Assembly: GCA_011799875.1 (NCBI GenBank)
Contig: CM022297.1
Coordinates: forward strand, 542,212,220 to 542,276,219
Source of the DNA: Thinopyrum elongatum
Lineage: Eukaryota > Streptophyta > Magnoliopsida > Poales > Poaceae
DNA length: 64,000 nt
Direction of reading: 5' to 3'
The position numbers and the translations under genes were made by a program. The notes under the pieces were generated by a model, which was not told the DNA's origin, did no database searches, and worked only from the letters and a program-made list of their open reading frames with translations. Positions 11,926-20,653 of the stretch are shown one piece after another. Each line of letters begins with the position of its first letter. Within the stretch, counting starts at the first letter, position 1.

Positions 11926-13084
11926 CTGGTGAAAATGGAAAAATAAAATGAGTTAGCTACTGATTGTGTAGCAGGAAAACTTAGAACAAAATTTGAAATG
12001 AAAAAACATGAACTAAAAACAAAAATTAAACAAGTTGAAAAAGTTTATTAACATTGTGTATAAGGAAAAGAAGCTTTACTCGTGACTAATCAATTTTCAA
12101 ATAAAAACCTAAACACAATTTGTCAAACTTGGCTTTGACATGAATTGTATCCGCTGGGTGCAAAGGGCCATGACGTCTTTGAAAATGCTACTGGTAGATT
12201 CTAACTAGGGCCATTAAGAATGGCAATTGGCTATGTCTCTCCTGTGTCATCATTCTTCTACCAGGTCAACAATAAAAAATGGTCCCCTTGAGGCACTAGT
12301 ATTAAGTTGTAACTGCATTTTGTTCAGTGTAATAGCTTTTTTAACATTTTATTCGACGTATTTGTGTACACAGTATCACAGAATCAACTCCCCAATCTCA
12401 CTGTCGAAAAAATACGACTCCGAACAAAGATTACATCCGACATTTCATCCCCAGTGCTGAAAAGTACTTAAACTACCCAGCAAACAGAATCTCAACATCA
12501 GAAAGCAACATCTCATCCGTGATTACAGAACTAATTGACCCTCCATCTATTTAAATTTGTGTAGACATGCCCAAGGAGTACATCTATGAGCCTTGGACAA
12601 ACAGGAGAGTACATCTATTTCCTGAAAACCTAAAAACTACACTTGATTCTAGAAATAAGAACAAATAGGGTTCAGACATTCCCCCCCAACACTAAAACAT
12701 TCACTTGCTCTTTGTGTGATCTAAGAATTGCTACTGAACTCTGAGATAATGACTACGCGCATGCACTACAGCCAACCCCCACTAATCTATAATGACTAGC
12801 CATGATGCAAGTGCCCTGTAACAGAAACAACCCCAATCTGCTACTGAACTCTGAGATAAATTTCACAACCCCACCCACCCCAAGATAACACACACAGAAG
12901 GGGGTTTCAAATATTCCTCCTAACAAAAACTAGTGGCATCCGCTAACTGCCGCAAACAAAACAACTAGAACACACACAAAGAAATGAACAAAAAGCTGCT
13001 TGTAGAACCAAAGGCGTTCAACCATTTCTCGTAAGACAAAACTACATCAGCTTCTGTAAAAACAATTGGGGATCTGCTCTCACT

Positions 13085-13199
13085 GCCTCACAAATCCAAC
13101 TACATCTGCGGCAAAAAAAGAAAAAAAAAAAAAAAAATAGAAAAAAAGAAACAAAAAAAAACCAAGACAAAAAACAAAAAAAACAAAAAAAAAGAAACA

Positions 13200-13288
<89 letters not shown>

Positions 13289-13314
13289 CCAACCCACCCC
13301 CACCACAAACCACC

Positions 13315-13400
<86 letters not shown>
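13085..13400. repeat. Long A and C homopolymer tracts
   Basis: An A-rich run is followed by an uninterrupted tract of about 86 A (13201-13286), a short mixed stretch of C and A, then about 84 C with a single A at 13354 (13316-13400). The poly-Phe and poly-Gly reading frames on the minus strand are meaningless. Tract lengths are unreliable in any assembly. Confidence 0.95.
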
Positions 13401-13402
<2 letters not shown>

Positions 13403-13553
13403 ATTAACCCCACTGATCTGAGTCATCAAACAACAAACCCTAGATGCGGAAGAAAAAAAATGCAGGACAACAGATCACTCACATATCATGTGTTCCCTGC
13501 CGTTCTCCCCCACGTCGCGTGCACTAGACCGATCTGCCGCTTCCCCTTGGCTT

Positions 13554-14413
13554 GAGTTATTTACCCAAAACCACCACACTTGGGGCTAGGGTAACAGATT
13601 GGTACCACATTTGAGGCAGGGCACAAAAAACCACCAACAATGGGGCTAATCTGTAACGCGGAGCACTGACGCTGCGTTTGAGCCCAGAAAATAGCGAATC
13701 CGACAATGGGTCCCGCCTGTCGGGCTGACGTGGCGCGGGTTGACGGACGCCGTTTCCGCGCGCGTGTACGAGGTTAACAATAACTTCAAACAAAATAAAT
13801 TTTCAAAAAAGAATTTTGATTTTTTTTGAGGGGCAAACAGTGCTGTGTAGTGCACTGTTTGGGCTGATTTCGATTTTTTTCCGAAATGCTTTTTACTGTT
13901 CATCTACTGTAATAAAAAAACAATATTTTTTTATTTTCTTCACCTTTTAATTTTTTTTGGATTTACTGTTTACCTATGAAAAAACGAAAATACTGTTTTG
14001 CTTTTATATTTTTTTAATGTACTGTTCGCCAGCGACTTAAATATTTTTCGCGAGGTTAACAGTAAATTCAAACAAAATAAAAAGTTAAAAAAATAATTTC
14101 GATTTTTTTGGGTGAACAGTATTGTTTGGGCTGATTTCGGATTTTTTCGAAATGTTTTTTTGATTTACTGTTCATTTCGTGTTATAAACAGACGGCCGTT
14201 TGTCGCCGTCTAACGGCGTCCGTCAACCCGCGCCACGTCAGCCCGACAGGCGGGACCCACTTGTCGGATTCGCTGTTTTCTGGGCTAAAACGCAGCGTCA
14301 GTGCTCCGCATTATAGATTAACCCTATTGTTGGTGGTTTTTTGTGCCCTGCCTCAAATGTGGTACCGATCTGTTACCCTAGCCCCAAATGTGATGGTTTT
14401 GGGTAAATAACTC
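13554..14413. mobile_element. Mutator-type MITE with long TIRs, 860 bp
   Basis: Inverted repeats of about 210 bp start GAGTTATTTACCC and pair 13554 to about 13765 with about 14205 to 14413. The element is flanked by an exact 9-bp duplication CCTTGGCTT (13545-13553 and 14414-14422). Between the arms lies an internal direct repeat of about 280-bp period (CGAGGTTAACA at about 13769 and 14051, each followed by ACAGT and GGGCTGATTTCG blocks). There is no coding potential. It is nested in the 9.4-kb MULE. TIR length and TSD place it with Mutator-like non-autonomous elements. Confidence 0.85.
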
Positions 14414-14422
14414 CCTTGGCTT

Positions 14423-14693
14423 CGTGTCGCTCGCTAATGGAGGAAGGGGAACGGGAGGAGGAAGACAAAGTGATGACCGAGAGTGAGAGGGGCATCGGCC
14501 AGCCAGCTCTCGAAGACGGCAAACAAACAAAACGATAACAATAATGGGCCGAGCCCCTCGTCCCTGCGACCACATAGTGGGCCGACAGAAAAAAAAAGGC
14601 CAAACGATCAACGCATGCGACGAGAACGAGTCCGCGAGGCGAGATGATCACATTGCGCGAAAATTAAAGGCAAACAGATCAACGGTTCTGAAC
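14423..14693. other. MULE interior, possible 5' piece of the captured gene
   Basis: This is moderately GC-rich sequence between the inner MITE and the right TIR. Removing the MITE joins it to 13490-13545. On the minus strand it would be the upstream side of the captured exons, so it may be untranslated leader or promoter of that gene. No start codon or frame can be supported. Confidence 0.25.
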
Positions 14694-15176
14694 TTAGATG
14701 TGAGATAGTATATTACATCTAGATGTGAAATAGCAATCCTGATTTTATAAATATCATGTAGCTTCTGTGTAGTCAATCCCTGCCCCTACAATCTCTAAGC
14801 TCAATGGAGAGATGTGATTGCTCCTTTGTTGCGGTGGGTGTTCATGCGCTCTGGTGGGTGATAACCAATGGCCTACCGAACTGTCAACTGCCAGAATCAA
14901 AATGCAATACAGTACATGGAGGAACAGTTCACCATCAAAAGTAAAAAAAAAGTCAATAAAGAAGAAGAAACGGCGCAGCAAGGCGCGCGTCTCCTTCTAG
15001 TATCATCTAGACCACCAACATCTCTCATGTTGCGCCGTACGTAGACGAACGGTGAGCTGCACAGCACGCCCAGGATGGACATAGGGCTCGCCAAGAGAGT
15101 CTGAGCTTCGTGTTCGGCTAAGAGAGCTGGAAACTTAGGTGCGGATGAGAGCTGGCTCGAGTGGACGCCCTATCTA

Positions 15177-15808
15177 TCAGTTGACCCAGTCCTGGCCGAT
15201 CAGACGGCTGTTGGGCCGACGGTTTCTCCTAAGCCTTGACTCAACGAGAGGCTCGTCCACGCGGCCCATGCTAGTGCTCGATGCAGGCGTGGCAGCTGTG
15301 GTCGGGGTGCCCGTCACGGTGGTCGCCGCAGCCGTGGTTGAGGTATCCATCGTAGCCGTGTCCGGAGTGTCCGACGTGGCCGGAGCCATCGTCGGTGCAC
15401 CGACAACCAGCACGCACCAGATATCTTGGACATCTTGAACGTCACCTTGAGTTTGGGCCTCAGCGAGGGTGCTGAGATGACCAAGATTAGGAGCCACGTC
15501 CATGTTCCCACACAAAGTGTGTGGATCACCTTGCAGAGTCCATGGCATGTAGCTGAGACCGGTTGTTCCCGGTGAGAAGACGAGGCGCTGGAGCTAGAGC
15601 CAGTGGGCGGCGTGGCCGTGGTGCCTTGCAGGGCCACCACGGTGCATCGGCGCTGGAGTGCTCTAGCCAGCGCCCGGAGTAGCCGGGCGAACGACCTCCG
15701 CCAGATGCTCACCGCGATAAAGGCGATCATTATTGCCACAAGCAGCTTCATCGGATTAGCGAGGATGGCCATCACAGGGACTGCGAGGATCAGAGTGAGC
15801 GTGCCCCC
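15177..15808 (-). pseudogene. C-terminal remnant of the PGG-domain membrane gene
   Basis: Reading the minus strand from the copia LTR border at 15808, the frame opens with a hydrophobic stretch GTLTLILAVPVMAILANPMK and LLVAIMIAFIAVSIW, two likely membrane segments, then a basic RRSFARLLRALARALQRR and a Ser/Thr-rich tail. This is the type of C-terminal region expected after the last PGG unit. The gene half with two PGG domains ends on the other side of the copia insertion (18545-19449), in the same orientation. I infer that both halves were one gene. The tail reads on either in this frame to about 15314 or in a neighbouring frame ending at 15177, so an intron or a frameshift is possible. Confidence 0.45.
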
Positions 15809-16235
15809 TGTTAGATTCAGTGTTTTAAATAGCGGGCTATGGCATATAGCGGCAACCCTAAAAAACAGCTATAGCGGGCTATAGCGAGGCTATAGCGGCA
15901 AATTGTACATGAAATTATTTAGCGGCAACATGCTCAAACAGCTATAGCGGAGCTATAGCGGGAATATAGCCGGCTATTTAAAACTATGGTTAGATTTGAT
16001 CAAGCGTCTCAACTCTCATACAGAGAGCCCGCGAGGTATTTATTGATTGTGACGAGAGGTTTTGTCTCGTAGGGTACATGGTGCGGTTGAGGATCTCCAA
16101 CCGTGGAGGAGGATTACATGAGAGAGAAGAAGAGATAGAAAGATAAAAGAGAATCCTCTAACTACTCTCCTAATCATATACGTGAAGCTCAAGGCTACCA
16201 CGCACGTTACATGATATATTACAATATTTCCAACA
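15809..16235 (-). repeat. Copia 3' LTR, interrupted by a MITE
   Basis: On the minus strand the LTR begins TGTTGGAAATATTG after the polypurine tract and ends AAATCTAACA at 15809. Without the 171-bp MITE and its 8-bp duplication it is about 248 bp long, a short LTR as in many small copia families. The TG...CA ends are intact. Confidence 0.75.
15818..15988. mobile_element. hAT-type MITE, 171 bp
   Basis: The ends CAGTGTTTTAAATAGC and GCTATTTAAAACTATG are inverted with 14 of 16 matches. The 8-bp duplication GTTAGATT (15810-15817 and 15989-15996) is exact, as for hAT transposons. The interior has many copies of CTATAGC and TATAGCGG in both orientations, like the subterminal binding motifs of hAT elements. 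It sits one base inside the terminal TG of the copia LTR. Confidence 0.88.
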
Positions 16236-16246
16236 CTCCCCCTTAA

Positions 16247-18499
16247 TCACAACGACACTAAGTTGAGATTACGTCGAAATTCTTCAAAACCTCTTGTAGG
16301 TAATGCCTTTGTAAAACCATCTGCAAGCTGATCCTTTGAAGGAATAAATCTGACCTCTAACTGTTTATTTGCAACTCGTTCTCTGACAAAGTGAAAGTCT
16401 ATCTCAATATGCTTGGTCCTGGCATGAAAAACTGGATTAGCAGACAAATAAGTTGCACCAAGTTTATCACACCAGAGACATGGAGGATGAACTTCTGAAA
16501 TTCCAAGTTCCTTCAACATAGACTGAACCCAAATGACTTCTACCGTGGCATTGGCTAATGCTTTATACTCTGCTTCAGTACTTGATCTAGATATAGTTGC
16601 TTGTTTCTTTGCACACCAAGAAATTAAATTAGGCCCATAAAAAATGGCAAACCCACCGGTAGACCTTCTATCATCCAAGCAACCAGCCCAATCCGCATCG
16701 GAAAATGCACTTATAAGAGTAGATGATGATTTTCTAAATGTGAGACCAACAGTCATTGTATTCTTCACATACCTCAAGATCCTCTTAGCTGCTGTCCAAT
16801 GAGCGGTGGTTGGTGCATGAAGAAATTGACAAACTTTGTTAACTGCAAAGGAAATATCAGGTCGCGTGAGAGTCAAGTACTGAAGACCACCAACAATGCT
16901 TCTGTAACTAGTGATGTCCTCCTTGTCCAGAAGTTCTCCTGTTGTCAAAGATAAAGATTCTGAACTGGATAATGGTGTTGGTGATGGTTTACAATTTTGC
17001 ATGCCAATTCTGTTCAACTATTCGGTTGCATATTTTGCTTGAGATAGATGAAGACTATCACCATTCTTCTTGACCTCGATACCCAAAAAGAAATGTAAAT
17101 CTCCCAAATCCTTGAGAGCAAACTCAGAACCCAAATTTTTAAGCAACTTTGTCACTGCATCATTGGATGAGCTAGTAACAATTATGTCATCAACGTATAT
17201 GAGAACAAACATGGATATTTGTGGCTTGGTAAAGATAAACAGTGAGGTGTCAGATTTTGAAGGAGCAAACCCAAGTGCCCGAAGCTTCATACTGAGCCTT
17301 GAGTACCATGCTCTTGGGGCTTGTTTCAGACCATACAATGCTTTATCAAGTTTGCATATATGGAACGGCTTGTTTTTGTCCTCAAACCCAGGAGGTTGTT
17401 TCATATACACATCTTCTTCCAGAACACCATGAAGAAACGCATTTTGCACGTCTAGCTGTCTAAGACTCCATCCCCTAGAAACAGCAATTGACAGCACAAG
17501 ACGAATGGTTGCAGCTTTAACAACAGGACTAAAAGTGTCCTCATAATCTAGCCCATACCTTTGCTTGAAACCTTTTGCCACAAGTCTAGCCTTGTAGCGA
17601 TCTATAGTGCCATCTGACTTTCTTTTAATGCGGTACACCCACTTGCAATCAATCAAGTTTCTGCCTTGTTGGGGAGGAACCAAATGCCAAGTTTTATTTC
17701 TCTGCAAGGCCACAAATTCATCATTCATGGCAGTTTTCCACCTATCATCACCAAGTGCATCCATCAGATTTTTAGGTTCACCTGCCATGCAAGATAATCC
17801 ATATTTGGAGAAGTTTTTATAATTCATTCTGGTAGAAACTCCCTTTTGTAGACGTGTACGCGGTTCTGCAGGAATGACCACAGGAGGATCTAGCGCAGAA
17901 GATCCATCAGGGACAGCCGATGCCCCTGCAACTTCGGCACCAGGAGTAGCCGCACCCGATCCCGAGGCAGAAGCGGTCGGGGCGACCCGAGCAGGGGGAT
18001 GCACGGGGGAGGCATTGGTGGGCCCGGGCGAGGCAAGCGAACCCCGAGCAGGGGAACGCACGGGGGAGGCAGTGGCGGGCCCGGGCGAGGCGGGCGAACG
18101 CGTCCACCCGCGATCAGGAGTGGAGGCACGCCACGCGTCACCTGAGGATTGGCACGGTGAGGCGACGTCGTGGTCGCTGCTGGTGTCGTCAAGCGGGGGC
18201 GCGGAGGGCGAGGCGGGCCCAGCGGAATCCACGCCAGGGACGCCAGAGACGGATCCCGAAACGGAGCGCGCTGCCGTCTGCAGCAAGTTTGATCCCGAGG
18301 CAGATCCTCCTCGGGTTGCGTTGTCTCCTGGAGGGGGGCACATAAAATGACCACCTGATTCACCATTTTGTACCCTGTTTTCACCAGTAATAATTGTTCC
18401 TGCAGCAGTAGACTTAGGCATAGTATGATGATTAGTCACAAATAGGTCAGAACTACTATCATCACCCTCATGATCAAGACCAGAAAGAGAGGATGGCAA
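16247..18499 (-). pseudogene. Copia pol remnant: reverse transcriptase and RNase H
   Basis: The minus-strand frame starts in a Pro/Ala/Ser-rich linker (about 17900-18350) with internally repeated PAR and SPGP peptides. It continues into a copia reverse transcriptase: [20 protein letters not shown], then [27 protein letters not shown] and the catalytic IYVDD at about 17180-17202. A TAG codon follows AKYATE at about 17018, where related proteins have a leucine. RNase H then follows in the same frame with [21 protein letters not shown] and [12 protein letters not shown], ending at 16247. The domain order RT-RNase H without a following integrase is that of copia (integrase lies upstream and is deleted here). 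One nonsense codon and the 5' truncation make it non-functional. Confidence 0.88.
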
Positions 18500-18520
18500 G
18501 AGAAGGATTTCTTGACGAAG

Positions 18521-18604
18521 AACGCGCTGTAGTACTTGGTTCCAATAAAGCTAAGCAGTTCCAGGGTCACGCCGACTTGCAACGCGCTGTAGTACTTGGT
18601 TCCA
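18521..18604. repeat. 24-bp direct repeat at the PGG/copia junction
   Basis: The 24 bases starting AACGCGCTGTAGTACTTGG occur at 18521-18544 and again exactly 60 bp away at 18581-18604; the sequence between is not repeated. In PGG coding terms it gives GTKYYSA twice. The right copy is at the expected place within the gene; the left copy lies between PGG sequence and copia sequence. It is best read as filler DNA copied from nearby during end joining. Confidence 0.75.
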
Positions 18605-19449
18605 CGGGTGCTGAATACATTGCTCAGGATAATGATGGGGTTAATAGCCAGCGACATGACAAAGGCGGAGACATTGCAAAAGAAGAACACAAGATAGCTC
18701 TTGTCGTGGAGGACACTGTCGCCGGCGAGGTCAGCAGCTTTGCCTTGCCAAAAGCCGCTCCATGGGCTCAGTCCAGCTTGGTAAGTGACACTCGCCGTAA
18801 GAGTCCCGAGCAGAAGGAGATGCATTTGAGATCTCTTCAAAATATCATAGGCATCGCCACTACCTCGACCGGACACTATGTTTTGCTGATCGTGATCTTT
18901 CTGCTCCAACTTCAGCAGGTACTTCTTTTTCTTCGAGCGAAGCAATTTCGGACACTTTTGGGGTGTTCCTTTCACACTGCTGACCGCAATCTTCACGGGC
19001 TCGCACAAAGATGCCAGGACCAGAAGAGTAATGTAAAGTAGCACGGCCCCCGCCAATGCGTTGACGCAGCTAAAGCACCTCCCGACATAGTTGCTGATAA
19101 TCAGACCAAGCAGGCTCAGGGTCATGGCGACCCGCTGTGCGTACCACTGGATTCGCGGGTTTCCCGGGAAGTCGAGGCTGGCAAGGATGACCGCCAGTGA
19201 CGCAACAAAGGTGGCGGCGTTGCAGTAGAAGAACACCACGTACGTGGCGTCGAGCAACGTGTCGGCAGTGTGGGCGCCGCCGTTGTAGGGCAAGAGGCCG
19301 CCCCGCAGAGTCAGCGCCGCCAAGTAGGAGACACTGGCTGTAAGGGTGCCCAGGACCAGCATGACCTTCCGCCGCCGCAGCTGCAGGCCGGGTGGAACGG
19401 CCGGCACCTGGGGTTCCCGGTCGCGATGGACGCCATAGGTCGTCGCCAT
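18521..19449 (-). pseudogene. PGG-domain membrane protein, N-terminal part
   Basis: The frame starts with ATG at 19449 and encodes two PGG-type units. Each has a conserved LGTLTAS(V)xY motif (KVMLVLGTLTASVSYLAAL near residue 29 and MHLLLLGTLTASVTYQAGL near residue 209), followed by membrane segments such as YVVFFYCNAATFVASLAVIL and, in the second unit, VFFFCNVSAFVMSLAI. A basic linker (RSKKKKYLLK) separates them. PGG proteins are plant membrane proteins, often with ankyrin repeats; no ankyrin repeats are seen here. The frame is intact until LELLSFI near 18545, then runs through the 24-bp filler into copia sequence. It probably continues at 15808-15177. Function beyond membrane location cannot be read from the sequence. 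Confidence 0.7.
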
Positions 19450-19837
19450 AACTTCCGCGCTCGGGAAGTTGCTGTGTTGCTCCGTTTCTGTCGTGACACT
19501 TCGGTTGATTTAAGAACCACGTTCCGGGCTTCCGGAGTCGCTGTCGTGTGCTGGTTTCACGGCAATTTCCCAGAAGATACACTTACGGGTATGGGGTTAC
19601 GGAAGGAAGTTAAAGTAGGACGTGTCCAAAACATACGCAGAAATGCTACATCTACGAATTTTGTACGTGCTCTTACCTAATCTTCCCAACTTAATCACTC
19701 CACCCCCAAGTAATGCTAGATCCACGAAAACTTACGTGAACATTTTATGTAAAGGCTGATGTGGAGGTAATTAATTGGATCAGGATTAGTGGTTGAGGTC
19801 CACCCCTAGATGAATTCGAAGGGGAGAAGATTAGTTA
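19450..19837. other. Upstream region of the PGG gene
   Basis: This sequence lies 5' of the PGG start codon. No clear TATA box or repeat is evident and the minus- and plus-strand frames here have no recognisable product. It ends at the TTA duplication of the Tourist MITE. Confidence 0.35.
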
Positions 19838-20410
19838 GGCTAGTCATAGTGGGGAGTAACTTAGACTAGTGTCATGCATATGGCACTAGTCTATGCTACT
19901 ATCTTCATAGTGCAAAGTGTTACAGTAGAGCAGGTATAATAGTGGGCTATAAGCCTGCTTACATGACATTTTTGTCCATGTGAAGAAGAGAGACAAGCAA
20001 AAAAGGAGTGAGTGGGCTCTAATGCAAGAGCCAACCTCTGCACGTGCTCATAAGTAAAATGGGTAAATGAGAGGAAAGAGAGAGAGAGAAAGTGAAAAAA
20101 AAAATCACTAGCCTAAGAGCCAACCTCATAGCCAACCCTATTTTATGAGTGAATTGTATTGCTAACTCTTATTGACATGATAGTCTTATATAGCCTGCTC
20201 CTGGCTATATTATTAACCATGCTCGTAATAGTATCATATATGGTTGCATTTATTAGCTTGTAGACTCGATCTTTCTTGCGAAGCGCCTTGTGATGGTAAC
20301 ATAATACGTTACTCTAAACATCTCTCTCCTCATTAACTAGCTACCACATAAGCAAACTTGTCTTGGGATGTGTTTTGTTACTAGCTAAGTTACTCCAACT
20401 ATGACTAGCC
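19838..20410. mobile_element. Tourist (PIF/Harbinger-type) MITE with nested insert
   Basis: The ends GGCTAGTCATAGTGGGGAGT and CTCCAACTATGACTAGCC are inverted, flanked by TTA on both sides (19835-19837 and 20411-20413). Without the nested MITE at 19928-20224 it is about 270 bp. TIR and TTA duplication fit Tourist MITEs. Confidence 0.82.
19928..20224. mobile_element. MITE nested in the Tourist element
   Basis: The inverted ends start GAGCAGGTATAATAG on the left and, reversed, GAGCATGGTTAATAATA on the right; both continue into a GGCTATA...GCCTGCT block. GTA flanks both sides (19925-19927 and 20225-20227), which may be a 3-bp duplication. The superfamily is uncertain. Related ends occur at 26164-26747. 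Confidence 0.6.
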
Positions 20411-20450
20411 TTAGAGATGGATAGTTACGTAGCCTTTAGTAGGACGTATC

Positions 20451-20580
20451 CAGTGGCGGAGCTAGACAACATCTCCTGGGGGGCGAAACGTAAAATACAA
20501 GTGTTTGGGGGGGGGGCAAAAGCTAAAAAAGTTCTCATCTTAGCCCTGATAATTTTTTTTCTTCACAAATTGGTTGCAAG

Positions 20581-20620
<40 letters not shown>

Positions 20621-20645
20621 AGGAGCCTACATAGCTCCACCATTG
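20451..20645. mobile_element. hAT-type MITE with a poly-G tract, 195 bp
   Basis: The ends CAGTGGCGGAGCTA and TAGCTCCACCATTG are inverted with two mismatches. The flanks GACGTATC (20443-20450) and GGCGTATC (20646-20653) match at 7 of 8 bases, the hAT duplication length. A run of 36 G lies at 20583-20618, so the true length is uncertain. Confidence 0.75.
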
Positions 20646-20653
20646 GGCGTATC

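Larger units (their letters stand above)
10141..13084. other. AT-rich MULE interior around exon remnants
   Basis: Apart from the two 93-bp exon remnants and the Stowaway MITE listed separately, this stretch is AT-rich and intron-like on the minus strand, with many short direct repeats of the type AAACATGAAC. I see no long coding region. It probably holds the introns of the gene fragment carried by the MULE. Confidence 0.4.
5325..14741. mobile_element. 9.4-kb non-autonomous Mutator-like (MULE) transposon
   Basis: Terminal inverted repeats of about 48 bp lie at 5325-5372 and 14694-14741. Both contain the palindrome CACATCTAGATGT and the block ATCTCACATCTAA; the outermost 8 or so bases match poorly. 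The flanks carry an exact 9-bp direct repeat ATTTTATAA (5316-5324 and 14742-14750), the target-duplication length of Mutator transposons. The similarity extends a little further out (AATCCTG on both sides), so the exact right end is uncertain. No transposase was found, so it would have moved in trans. Cargo: a 3.2-kb minisatellite, two minus-strand exon remnants, possible plus-strand exons, a Stowaway MITE, a second MULE-type MITE and long A and C tracts. It lies just 3' of the PGG gene. Length and captured exons fit a Pack-MULE; this is inferred from structure alone. Confidence 0.72.
15809..18520 (-). mobile_element. 5'-truncated copia LTR retrotransposon
   Basis: The minus-strand element keeps only its 3' part: the end of the integrase-RT linker, reverse transcriptase, RNase H, a polypurine tract (revcomp of CTCCCCCTTAAT just above 16235) and the 3' LTR. 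Gag, protease, integrase core and the 5' LTR are missing. Its upstream edge joins PGG coding sequence at about 18520, next to a 24-bp copy of PGG sequence. With one LTR lost, the target duplication cannot be tested. Confidence 0.8.

Noticed and set aside
13042..13429. Poly-Gly/poly-Phe open frames on the minus strand
   Set aside because: Pure products of the C and A homopolymers.
14754..15094. Short minus-strand frames 3' of the PGG fragment
   Set aside because: Low-complexity Phe/Leu-rich and in conflict with each other; more likely untranslated sequence.
17874..18350. Plus-strand Gly/Ala/Glu-rich frame opposite the copia linker
   Set aside because: Mirror of the Pro/Ser/Ala-rich copia linker.
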